DNA of 64,000 nucleotides from Bacillus sp. FJAT-44742 (GTDB lineage Bacteria > Bacillota > Bacilli > Bacillales > Marinococcaceae): contig NZ_KZ454936.1 of the NCBI RefSeq assembly GCF_002797315.1, positions 2,923,645 to 2,987,644 of the forward strand. Direction: 5' to 3'. Made by a program: the position numbers and the translations under genes. The notes beneath the pieces were generated by a model. The model saw only the letters and a program-made list of their open reading frames with translations. It was not told the DNA's origin and did not search any database. Positions 26,663 through 34,028 of this stretch are shown piece by piece. Each line of letters starts with the position of its first letter. Position 1 is the first letter of the stretch.

Positions 26663-28066
26663 CTAACCTTCTTTTGGTAACGTAATTGTAAATGTTGTTC
26701 CTTTTCCTTTTGTGCTGCTTATCGAAATTTCCCCACCGTGCAGGTCAACAAGTTTCTTTACTATGGCAAGCCCAAGGCCGCTTCCGCCATTTTCTGAAGA
26801 TCTGGATTTATCCACTCGGTAAAAACGCTCCCACACATGAGGAAGATCTTCTTCAGGTATGCCTTTCCCTGTATCACTTATAATGAGTGATACCTCTTTG
26901 CCTTTCTCATAAAGTAAAAAAGAAATCTTCCCGCCGGCTTCTGTATATCTAAGACTGTTTTCCAGCAAGTTAACAACGATCTGGTGGAATTTTTTTGGGT
27001 CAATAGAGACCTTTATGTTTTGATGGTCTGCCTTCAAGGAACACGTGATATCTTTTTCATTGAAGGTCCTCTTATATTGAATCAATAGTTCACTGAGCCA
27101 AGGTTTTATCTCGGTCATCTCTTTTTCAATCTCAACCTTTCCTTCTTCCAGGCGCGATAACTGAAAAAGGTCCTGAACCAGTCCTTCCAGCCGGTTAGAC
27201 TGCTGAGAAATGACTTCGAGGTACTCTCTCCATTCCTTTGAAATCCCCGTCTCATCTTTCATAATAGATGAATAGGCTTTAATATACGTGATGGGCGTCC
27301 GCAAATCGTGAGAAATATGTGACAAAAACTCCCGTCTGCTCTGGCTGTAGCGCTGAAGCTGATCAGCCATGCTCTGAATATCATTTTCCAGATCTTTTAC
27401 TTCTCCCTCACCTTTTGTATCCAAAATCACATTATATTTTCCAGAAGCAATTTGATGTGTCATTTCTCCCATTTCCACCAGTGGCTGAGTCAAACGCTTG
27501 GATAGGAACAAAAAAGCGAGAAAACCAAGAATAAACACAAAGAAACACATAACAAGTAGGAGAATCAACAAATTTACTCTTGGCTCATTAAACTCCCCTG
27601 TGTCCTGATCAATGAACATATAGCCAAGGACCCCTTCATCATCTGTGACAGGGTACATAGACCAAATATGGGCAATATGTGCCTGCCCCTCCATTTCTAC
27701 GAGACCTGTCCTTCCTTCGAAGGTACCAGCCTCCATTTCCAGCACATGTTCAGTTACCCACCGGCTGTACTCTTCTCTCAGCTGAGGGGTAATGTTATCT
27801 GTTTGAGCCACAGGCTTGAGCTGTTCATCATACAAAATAAAATTAACCTTTTCCTGATTTTCCATTTCTACTATGTGATGAACCGTGGTTTCACTTGGAT
27901 GATCCAAAAATACATTGCTGTGCGCTGAAAGCCTGTTCTCCACCTCTTGTATGACGTGATTTTTATAAAATGATTCTGATATATAATAAAAAGGAACAGC
28001 CATAGCTATGATGGTTACAAGGAGCACACTCATAAAAATAAAAACAATCTTATAGGAAAGCTTCAT
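26663..28066 (-). CDS. Two-component sensor histidine kinase
   Basis: A 467-residue membrane sensor. Two helices (about 7-30 and 164-190) flank a 130-residue extracytoplasmic sensor region rich in acidic residues. HAMP follows at about 190-240, then the H-box ISHDLRTP with phospho-acceptor His253, an N-box (VNLLENSLRYT) and the ATP lids SDTGKGIP and GGSGLGLAIVKKL. It overlaps the response regulator gene by 4 bp. The stimulus is unknown; the neighbouring surface lipoproteins suggest an envelope or metal signal. Confidence 0.9.
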   Translation of the reverse strand: MKLSYKIVFIFMSVLLVTIIAMAVPFYYISESFYKNHVIQEVENRLSAHSNVFLDHPSETTVHHIVEMENQEKVNFILYDEQLKPVAQTDNITPQLREEYSRWVTEHVLEMEAGTFEGRTGLVEMEGQAHIAHIWSMYPVTDDEGVLGYMFIDQDTGEFNEPRVNLLILLLVMCFFVFILGFLAFLFLSKRLTQPLVEMGEMTHQIASGKYNVILDTKGEGEVKDLENDIQSMADQLQRYSQSRREFLSHISHDLRTPITYIKAYSSIMKDETGISKEWREYLEVISQQSNRLEGLVQDLFQLSRLEEGKVEIEKEMTEIKPWLSELLIQYKRTFNEKDITCSLKADHQNIKVSIDPKKFHQIVVNLLENSLRYTEAGGKISFLLYEKGKEVSLIISDTGKGIPEEDLPHVWERFYRVDKSRSSENGGSGLGLAIVKKLVDLHGGEISISSTKGKGTTFTITLPKEG

Positions 28067-28767
28067 TTTGTCCGATCCTCTTCAGCTACCTGGTATCCAA
28101 CGCCCCACACTGTTTTTATGACCGATGTGGAGCAGCCGGCTTTTTTAAGCTTTTCTCGAATATTTTTAACATGAGTATCAATATTTCTAGGCTCACCTTC
28201 ATAAAAATCCTGCCACTCCAGCTCTACCAGCTGCTCTCTCGTATACACCCTTCCCGGATGCATTGCCATTCTTTTAAGGATGCTGAACTCTTTTGAAGTA
28301 AAAGAGATAATTTCATTTTTATAGGCCACCCTCATTTTTTCCACGTTAATAGCCAACCCATGTATGGTAAAAACACCGTTTTCTTGAAGTCTTTTTCCCG
28401 TTCGCCTGATTACAGAAGAGACACGGGCCAGAAGCTCCTTTGGCTCAAAGGGTTTCACAATGTAGTCGTCGGCACCAAGATTTAGGCCTTCAACGACGTG
28501 ATCAGTCTCTCCTAAGGCTGAGATGAGTATAATTGGAATGTCTTTCTTTCTTCTTTCTTTTAAATATGTAATTACCTCTAAGCCGCTCATTCCCGGCATC
28601 ATAATATCAAGAAGGAGTAAATCGTACTGGTTTGCCTCAATCTTTTCCAAAGCCTTCTCTCCGGACTCCACGCTGTCAGCCTGGAAGGAGGGTGACTGTG
28701 ACATACAAACGTGAAGAAGCTTTCTCATCTCGCTTTCGTCATCTACAATTAATATTTTGTCCTTCAT
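28063..28767 (-). CDS. OmpR-family response regulator
   Basis: A 234-residue regulator: receiver domain with the acidic pocket at 9-10 and phospho-acceptor Asp54 (LLLDIMMPGMSG), then a winged-helix output domain ending NIDTHVKNIREKLKKAG ... VWGVGYQVAEE. GAAAATGAA upstream is a modest ribosome binding site. It is the first gene of the regulator-kinase-BNR operon and probably activates it and nearby genes. Confidence 0.92.
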   Translation of the reverse strand: MKDKILIVDDESEMRKLLHVCMSQSPSFQADSVESGEKALEKIEANQYDLLLLDIMMPGMSGLEVITYLKERRKKDIPIILISALGETDHVVEGLNLGADDYIVKPFEPKELLARVSSVIRRTGKRLQENGVFTIHGLAINVEKMRVAYKNEIISFTSKEFSILKRMAMHPGRVYTREQLVELEWQDFYEGEPRNIDTHVKNIREKLKKAGCSTSVIKTVWGVGYQVAEEDRTK

Positions 28768-28874
28768 TTCATTTTCTCCCTTATGTTAGGTCTCACGGCT
28801 ATGTATAGTATAAAGCCCAGTTATGAAGAAAATATGTACTTGTCATTTTTGAAAGCACAGTATTTTTGTAGAAA

Positions 28875-28904
28875 TAATGAAAGCTCACTCGTTATGAGTG
28901 AGCT
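28875..28904 (-). terminator. Terminator of the small membrane protein gene
   Basis: AGCTCACTC-ATAAC-GAGTGAGCT on the minus strand is followed by TTTCATTATTT. It begins 15 bp after the stop codon. Confidence 0.75.
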
Positions 28905-28918
28905 CCTATCAGGCTTCC

Positions 28919-29107
28919 TTACGAAAATATCAAGACGCCTGCCACGATAATAATAACTGCTGGCATAATAGCTAAATAAATGAATGACATATTAAACATG
29001 CTTTCATGGTGATCGTATTTTTCCTCTTTTTTTCTTGTGAGCCCCAAGGTCACAACAAGGGCGGCAATACAGACTAGTAAGGGAAAGATGATTTGAATAA
29101 GCTGCAT
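28919..29107 (-). CDS. Small two-helix membrane protein, 62 residues
   Basis: Two hydrophobic helices (residues 3-23 and 40-61) are joined by a charged loop, TRKKEEKYDHHE. An AAAAGGAGTATAGT ribosome binding site immediately precedes the ATG and a terminator follows the stop, so it is very likely a real gene. I recognise no family. Its neighbours are the SbtA transporter upstream, from which it is separated by a terminator, and the two-component operon downstream. Confidence 0.65.
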   Translation of the reverse strand: MQLIQIIFPLLVCIAALVVTLGLTRKKEEKYDHHESMFNMSFIYLAIMPAVIIIVAGVLIFS

Positions 29108-29240
29108 ACTATACTCCTTTTAAACTTATTGTTCCAAAATAGTCCTGTTCATGCAGCTGCAAATGTTTCTTACATATTCTGCAAGGGTTGCTTTTATTGT
29201 AGTAAATTAAAATGAAGACTTCAAGATGGAATAGAAAAAT

Positions 29241-29261
29241 CCGGCTCCTCAAAGGAGCCGG
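29241..29261 (-). terminator. sbtA terminator
   Basis: CCGGCTCCT-TTG-AGGAGCCGG is a perfect hairpin followed on the minus strand by ATTTTTCTATT. Confidence 0.88.
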
Positions 29262-29286
29262 ACCGGACTGCTGTACGAAAGTTTTT

Positions 29287-30297
29287 TTAATAAAACCACT
29301 GAGAAATAGCGTACATTAGCGGTATGCCGACAATTAAATTAAACGGGAAGGTTATTCCGAGAGCCAGCCCTAAATAAATAGATGGGTTAGCCTTCGGCAC
29401 AGACGCCCGAAGAGCAGCCGGTGCTGCGATATAGGAAGCAGAAGCGGCTAACACTCCCATCAGGGTTGCTCCTCCTTGAGACAGGCCAACAACGTATCCT
29501 GTAACAATACCTAGCACACCGTATACTACAGGAATAACAACTCCCAGTGAGATAAGCTTAATGCCGTGTTCTTTGATGACACTTAATCGCTTTCCGGCAA
29601 TGAGTCCCATGTTAAGCAAGAAAAGAATCAAGACGCTGTAATACATATCCATAAATAACGGTTGAACAACCGGGATGGCATCCTCCCCTGTTACGAGGCC
29701 GACAAGAAGGCTCCCTAACAGAAGCAAAACACTTTTCCCAAAGAAGCTTTCCCGCAAAATGCTTTTATCAATGAGAGGAATTGGCGACTGAGCTACAATT
29801 CCAACACCTTGTACAGGCATTTCCTGCTGTTTCTTTTTACTCTGAGCCATCCCAAATAGGATAAGGGCGACTAATATCGCGGGAATTTCCATGACAACAA
29901 CCATAGCGCTCATAAAGCTTTCGTAGCTGACACCAAAATCTCCTAAGAAAGCAATCGCCGCACCGTAGGTTACAATACTGACAGAACCGTAGGTGGCTGC
30001 AAGACCAATCGCATTATGAAGATCCATTTTAAAGAAAACTTTTAGAATCACAAGGGTTAACACAGGAGTTAAAATCCCTAGAAAAAGAGTTCCGGCAAGC
30101 GGGGTGATGACTGTTTGAAAGGAGTAATTAGAAAGCTCAATTCCTCCCTTAATCCCAATGGCAATTAATAGATAAATACTTAGTGCTTCACTTAACCCGC
30201 TGGGAAACGAAAGATCAGACTTGAATAAGGAAGCCACAATGCCCAGGATAAAAAATAAGATAATTGGCGAAAGCAGGTTTTGTAAGATAATTTCCAT
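29287..30297 (-). CDS. SbtA-type sodium-dependent bicarbonate transporter
   Basis: This 336-residue protein has about ten transmembrane helices in two inverted halves. Features include IAIGIKGGIELS, AATYGSVSIVTYGAAIAFL and, in the second half, ASASYIAAPAALRASVP, matching the SbtA/DUF897 family of Na+/HCO3- symporters. The ATG at 30297 follows AAAGGGTGAAG and is preferred over the ATG at 30318. A bicarbonate importer suits an alkaliphile, where dissolved carbon is mostly bicarbonate or carbonate. No SbtB-like PII gene is adjacent; instead a DUF2294/MpsC-family gene lies just upstream on the same strand. Confidence 0.83.
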   Translation of the reverse strand: MEIILQNLLSPIILFFILGIVASLFKSDLSFPSGLSEALSIYLLIAIGIKGGIELSNYSFQTVITPLAGTLFLGILTPVLTLVILKVFFKMDLHNAIGLAATYGSVSIVTYGAAIAFLGDFGVSYESFMSAMVVVMEIPAILVALILFGMAQSKKKQQEMPVQGVGIVAQSPIPLIDKSILRESFFGKSVLLLLGSLLVGLVTGEDAIPVVQPLFMDMYYSVLILFLLNMGLIAGKRLSVIKEHGIKLISLGVVIPVVYGVLGIVTGYVVGLSQGGATLMGVLAASASYIAAPAALRASVPKANPSIYLGLALGITFPFNLIVGIPLMYAISQWFY

Positions 30298-30410
30298 CGG
30301 TTTCTTCACCCTTTCCATCTATTACATTTTTTTATTCGTAAATTTTTTAGCAGCATTGTTTATATTCAAAGCGGTGTGTCTCGAGCAGTGTCGGTGCAGA
30401 TGAAGGCAAT

Positions 30411-30481
30411 AAAAAAACCGACACCATGTAAAAAGGATGCATGGGTGGCTGCCCACTTCCTTTTTAGATGAATGTCGGTTT
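30411..30481 (-). terminator. Long multi-segment hairpin and terminator between DUF2294 and sbtA genes
   Basis: On the minus strand AAACCGACA pairs with TGTCGGTTT. Inside it AAAAAGGA pairs with TCCTTTTT, with a GTGG/CCAC tip. TTTTTTT follows directly. It is longer and more layered than a simple terminator. Confidence 0.8.
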
Positions 30482-30522
30482 ATCATTCACTCGCATTCTC
30501 TGCGTTTAAATGATCTCCCATT

Positions 30523-30903
30523 TTATGAAGGGATCTTCGCTTGAAGATCTGAATGTAGCATAAAAATAATGACACGCTCCCCTTGAGGAATGCTCATGTC
30601 AGTATGAAAGCTTTTCACGTTTTCACCCGTTATATCATAGATAATTTGTTTCAGTTGAGCGTTGCCGGTTTCAATCAAGTCAGCTCTGCTCTTCTTAATC
30701 GAAAGCATGCCCTGTCTGTCTTTGGCAAGCTCTCGTTCCGCAGGCGCTAAAATCCCGTTAACAACTACGATAATCATATGTCGTACAAGGACTGTTTTTA
30801 CTTTTACTGATCCCCGTCCTAAGTAGTCTTTTTCCCACTGGGTAAAAGCCTTACTAATTTCGGATTCCAGCATCCCTTTTTTACGAAGCTGCTGAGAAGT
30901 CAT
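30523..30903 (-). CDS. DUF2294 (MpsC-family) protein
   Basis: A 126-residue soluble protein with the DUF2294 layout: an N-terminal helix (LESEISKAFTQWEKDYLGRG), VKVKTVLVRHMIIVVV, a basic central helix, then LKQIIYDITGENVKSFHTDMSI and VIIFML. The family is also called MpsC after the Na+/inorganic-carbon MpsABC system. The ATG at 30903 is chosen because GTGGAGGAAGCA precedes it. Next downstream on the same strand is the SbtA bicarbonate transporter, beyond a terminator-like hairpin. A functional link to bicarbonate supply is inferred. Confidence 0.75.
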   Translation of the reverse strand: MTSQQLRKKGMLESEISKAFTQWEKDYLGRGSVKVKTVLVRHMIIVVVNGILAPAERELAKDRQGMLSIKKSRADLIETGNAQLKQIIYDITGENVKSFHTDMSIPQGERVIIFMLHSDLQAKIPS

Positions 30904-30951
30904 TGCTTCCTCCACTCGTGTAATATAGCTTAGATAACAAATTTTCAGCAT

Positions 30952-31365
30952 GCCATAAATACCTTTATAACAGACTGCTCATTTGCCCCTTAGCAAGATG
31001 GAGCCCCTTAACATCAGAGGTTAAAAGAATTATATTATTAATTATATGTATCTGTCAATTTAAATTTTATACCTTTTTAAAAAAGGGCTGTTCCGCACAC
31101 TTCAATTTTACCAAAAATATGGAAGAATAGGCCCCGTTTACATATGTCCATTGGTCTGTTGTTATTAACGCTCATCATATGCTTCATGCCTCTTACGAGC
31201 GCTAATGTGTTGTATAAATAATAACCCAGGTCCTCCCTGTCAGTCAGTACTTCTTCAAGCACTTACACAGTCCCAACATCAGTGAGTTGGTGAGGGCAGG
31301 TGCGTTGGTAAAGTTTAAAAAAGGTTTCAGAGGTACAGTAAAGAAGACAAGCTGGAAGAAGGATG
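30952..31365. other. Intergenic region, only a weak ORF
   Basis: About 410 bp between the DUF2294 gene and the NERD pseudogene. A 61-codon GTG-initiated frame on the minus strand (31077-31262, beginning MLEEVLTDREDLGYYLYNT) has no ribosome binding site and an in-frame stop directly upstream. I do not recognise it; it may be a gene fragment. Confidence 0.35.
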
Positions 31366-32326
31366 TTATTCGAGATGATAAAGCGTTCCTTTCGTCGTTC
31401 CGCTGTGAGAGAGGTTTGCATTAGCTAACAGGCTTTTCATTACTGGCTGGGAAGAAACCAACAAAAATTCCCGTGCCTTTTTATTAGTAATGATGGAGTT
31501 TATCAACAGGCTGTAATCTTGTAATGTCTCTTTGTAACAGTCCTTGGAGGTATGCAAACATTGAAAGCACATCCACTTTCCTCTTGCTCTTGTCATTGGA
31601 ACATAGTCACACTGTGGGCAGCACACTCCTTTAAGGATCTCTTTCTCTCTGATTTCATAACGTTTTAGCACATTTACATGTAATGGACAGTGGTGATCAA
31701 TGAGGAGGGAAGAAAGTTTGAGAAAGCGTTTAGAATGTATTACTTTATTGGGGAATGCTTTCTCTAGTTTCCTAATTACTTGAGGAAGTTTGGGACTGAG
31801 AATTACTTTATTGTAAATATATTGATTATCGGGGGTGGTTTTCAGAAGGGTTCGCGGGGATCCAATAACAACCAGTTCACTTACCGGCATATTCACATAG
31901 TTATTGTTCTTCAGCCATTTTTTTAATTGAAGACTTTGCCGTTCGACCTGGATTAGCGGGTCGGGAAATGCTTCTTCCTTTCAAATCCCTGGTACGTATA
32001 AGTTGGTTGAATGCTGAATCAAAAAAGAGGGTACCGGTAATGTTTTTCACTTCTAAAATAAGGATAAATCGAGGAGACACTATTAACGTATCTATTTGAA
32101 AATGGTGGGAGCCGTCAAAAAGCCTCAGGTCATGAAAAATATGGTACTCTTTTTCCGGCAAAAAGCTTAAAGGATAGTCAATATTTTTTTCACCTTGGTA
32201 TCCTGCCCTTCTTTTTGCCAAGTCTTCGGTTATTGCTTCTCTTTTTGGGTGATTTTCAGGCAGTCTTCTTAGAAGAGCTTCTAATTGCTGTAAGTAACGG
32301 GGGATTAAACGGGGTTTTACGATCAT
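31366..32326 (-). pseudogene. NERD (nuclease-related) domain protein gene with a frameshift
   Basis: Two frames form one protein of about 320 residues. From ATG 32326 (AAGGAGGCAAGA upstream) the NERD domain has GEKNIDYPLSFLPEKEYHIFHD and FQIDTLIVSPRFILILEVKNITG, including the family's Asp and E-x-K residues. Around 31975-31985, in a GAAAGGAAGAAG run, the frame shifts. The second frame continues EAFPDPLIQVERQSLQLKKW and MPVSELVVIGSP as expected, ending with a CPQC ... CFQC zinc ribbon. NERD proteins are presumed DNA-processing enzymes. The break may be real or an error in a purine run. Confidence 0.75.
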
Positions 32327-32423
32327 TTCTTGCCTCCTTGCCTAGTGTTGGTCACTTGTTTCTACTTATACGGTGACATTTCCTGCAGTAAAATTGTGAA
32401 TCTGGTTAAAATTTGATTTTTTG

Positions 32424-32490
32424 GGTCACTTTTTTGGTTATTTAGGTCATTTTTCAAGATAATTGGGTCAAAAACGAGATAATTGGGTCA
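32424..32490. repeat. Phased GGTCA tandem repeat, four copies of about 21 bp
   Basis: GGTCA starts at 32424, 32445, 32466 and 32486, spacings of 21, 21 and 20 bp. The last two copies are nearly identical over 15 bp (GATAATTGGGTCAAA). The spacing places each motif on the same helix face. It lies between the ssrA terminator and the NERD gene. No coding frame explains it. Confidence 0.7.
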
Positions 32491-32583
32491 AACGACAACT
32501 TTCGTCAATTTTCGCCCCCTCCCGACTCTCTGTAACCTCACCAACGCCGATCATGCACAGCCTCATAATTAAGACGACAAAAT

Positions 32584-32612
32584 AAAAAAACCACCCTACA
32601 TTATGTATGGTG
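32584..32612 (-). terminator. ssrA terminator
   Basis: On the minus strand CCACC-ATACATAATGTA-GGGTGG is followed by TTTTTTT, overlapping the 3' CCA end of tmRNA. Confidence 0.88.
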
Positions 32613-32972
32613 GAGACGGTGGGAGTCGAACCCACGTCCAGAGATATCGGCACTTCAGCTTCTACGAGCGTAGTTACTGTATTATCATTCGCCTGCACTT
32701 CAGCCCAGTAACCGGCTTCCGTGAGGCTAGTCTGATTAGTCTCTTCTGCTGACCTCAGACGGTGGCCAGACAGCGTATCCCGCTAATGAGTGAGACCCTC
32801 TAAGCATTCCACACGGGAGATGGAATGGAGGATCCGCATGAAGCTACTTACGCAGCTACTGCGAGGTTTTGTTCTGATTTGCCAGTTATTATTGGCGTGG
32901 CAGTTTAACGAGGTTGCCGACTCGGCTCGCTACTCAAGCTCGACCTATCCCTGTCGAATCCGTATCGTCCCC
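32608..32972 (-). ncRNA. ssrA: tmRNA (ssrA)
   Basis: This 365-nt transfer-messenger RNA rescues stalled ribosomes and tags the nascent chains. The 5' end GGGGACGATACGGATTCGAC and the 3' end GTTCGACTCCCACCGTCTCC plus ACCA form the tRNA-like domain with an encoded CCA. The tag frame ends GKSEQNLAVAA then TAA; reading back in frame to a GCC codon gives ATPIITGKSEQNLAVAA, with the resume codon uncertain. The AVAA end fits ClpXP recognition. smpB lies upstream on the same strand, and a sigma-A promoter is at 33087-33114. Confidence 0.96.
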
Positions 32973-33000
32973 ATATTTAGAAAGGATGTCTGTACTTAAA

Positions 33001-33352
33001 CAAGATCATCACTTCAAAGGGGGGAATACAGAGTAACATATAAACAATCTATGAAATTGTATTGTTGTTTTCCCTTTGGATATACTATTATAGCAAATAC
33101 CCAGAGAAATACAACCCCTTTTTTATAAAAATATTGTTTAAAGTAGTGCTGTCCATTTGATGCGACAGCCACTAAAGCAAGGTAACACATTTTCTCTCAA
33201 CCTTCAAGAGGGCTCTGAGCAGCTGCCCAATATCAGACACTTGCCTCTTTTTCCGCCCTTACCCTTTCCCAGGCGGTTACCTCTTACAACGCAATTTCCT
33301 CTTATCGAGCAGACCCCCATTACCAGACAGTACCTTATCTCAACAGGAAACC
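33001..33352. other. Intergenic region between smpB and ssrA
   Basis: No convincing gene. Apart from the ssrA promoter at 33087-33114 it carries about 185 bp of higher-GC, non-coding-looking sequence after the smpB stop, without a clear smpB terminator. A GTTGAGAGAAAATGTGTTACC stretch on the minus strand is not a recognisable ribosome-bound start. Confidence 0.4.
33087..33114 (-). promoter_or_regulatory. Sigma-A promoter of ssrA
   Basis: TTGTAT (33114..33109), a 16-bp spacer and TATAAT (33092..33087) on the minus strand. This predicts a 5' leader of about 110 nt removed to make mature tmRNA. Confidence 0.7.
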
Positions 33353-33832
33353 TTATTCCATCCCTTTCATCTTGCGGCCGATCGCTTTATCCATTTCACG
33401 CTTTGCATCCTTTTCTTTTAAGGACTGGCGTTTATCATATTTCTTTTTCCCTTTTGCCAATCCAATTAAAACTTTGGCTACACCATTTTTTATATACATC
33501 TTCAAAGGGATAAGGGAATAGCCTTGCTGCTGAGTCTGACCGATCAGCTTTGAGATTTCTTTCTTGTGTAAAAGAAGCTTTCTTGTTCGCAAAGGATCAT
33601 GGTTATACCGATTTCCCTGCTCGTATGGACTGATGTGAGCGTTGTGCAGGAACACCTCGCCGTTTCGGTCCACCCTTGCGAAACTGTCTTTAATGTTTGC
33701 TTTCCCAGCCCTGATTGACTTAATTTCCGTACCTTGAAGAACCATTCCCGCTTCATATGTTTCTTCAATCGTATAATCATGGCGGGCTTTTCGATTTTGA
33801 GCAATGGTTTGTCCTTCTGTTTTCTTTGCCAT
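33353..33832 (-). CDS. smpB: SsrA-binding protein SmpB
   Basis: SmpB delivers tmRNA to stalled ribosomes. The 159-residue protein has the OB-barrel core starting [20 protein letters not shown], then [28 protein letters not shown] and KLLLHKKEI, and a basic tail ([20 protein letters not shown]). The ATG at 33832 follows AGAAGGGTGC and gives the family N-terminus; an in-frame ATG ten codons earlier is less likely. It lies between rnr and ssrA in the standard Bacillus order. Confidence 0.96.
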   Translation of the reverse strand: MAKKTEGQTIAQNRKARHDYTIEETYEAGMVLQGTEIKSIRAGKANIKDSFARVDRNGEVFLHNAHISPYEQGNRYNHDPLRTRKLLLHKKEISKLIGQTQQQGYSLIPLKMYIKNGVAKVLIGLAKGKKKYDKRQSLKEKDAKREMDKAIGRKMKGME

Positions 33833-33980
33833 AACGAATGCACCCTTCTCTCCTGTTATCATCTAATCTTACCAAAGGCCGATTCAAAGCGTCAATAAAC
33901 GGGAAAAACACCTTTCCTTTCCTGATAAACCGGTCTTTGGCCGTGTGAATCCTTCCCCCCTAAAGACAGCGGGTAAAAGT

Positions 33981-34020
33981 CGAAAAGGAAGAAGGCCCAT
34001 ATCAAGCCTGCTTCCTTTTT
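33981..34020 (-). terminator. rnr terminator
   Basis: AAAAGGAAG and CTTCCTTTT arms around a 20-base interior on the minus strand, followed by CGACTTTT. Confidence 0.65.
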
Positions 34021-34028
34021 ACTCGGAT

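Noticed and set aside
31077-31262. A 61-codon minus-strand frame upstream of the NERD pseudogene
   Set aside because: No ribosome binding site, a stop immediately before the GTG, and no recognisable family; kept only as a remark on the intergenic region.
32340-32500. Phased GGTCA units considered as a CRISPR array
   Set aside because: Repeats are about 5-15 bp with 20-21 bp period and no unique spacers of CRISPR length; no cas genes are present.
32468-32698. A 76-codon minus-strand frame downstream of smpB
   Set aside because: It is a shadow of the 3' part of tmRNA and its flank; the sequence is explained by the RNA gene.
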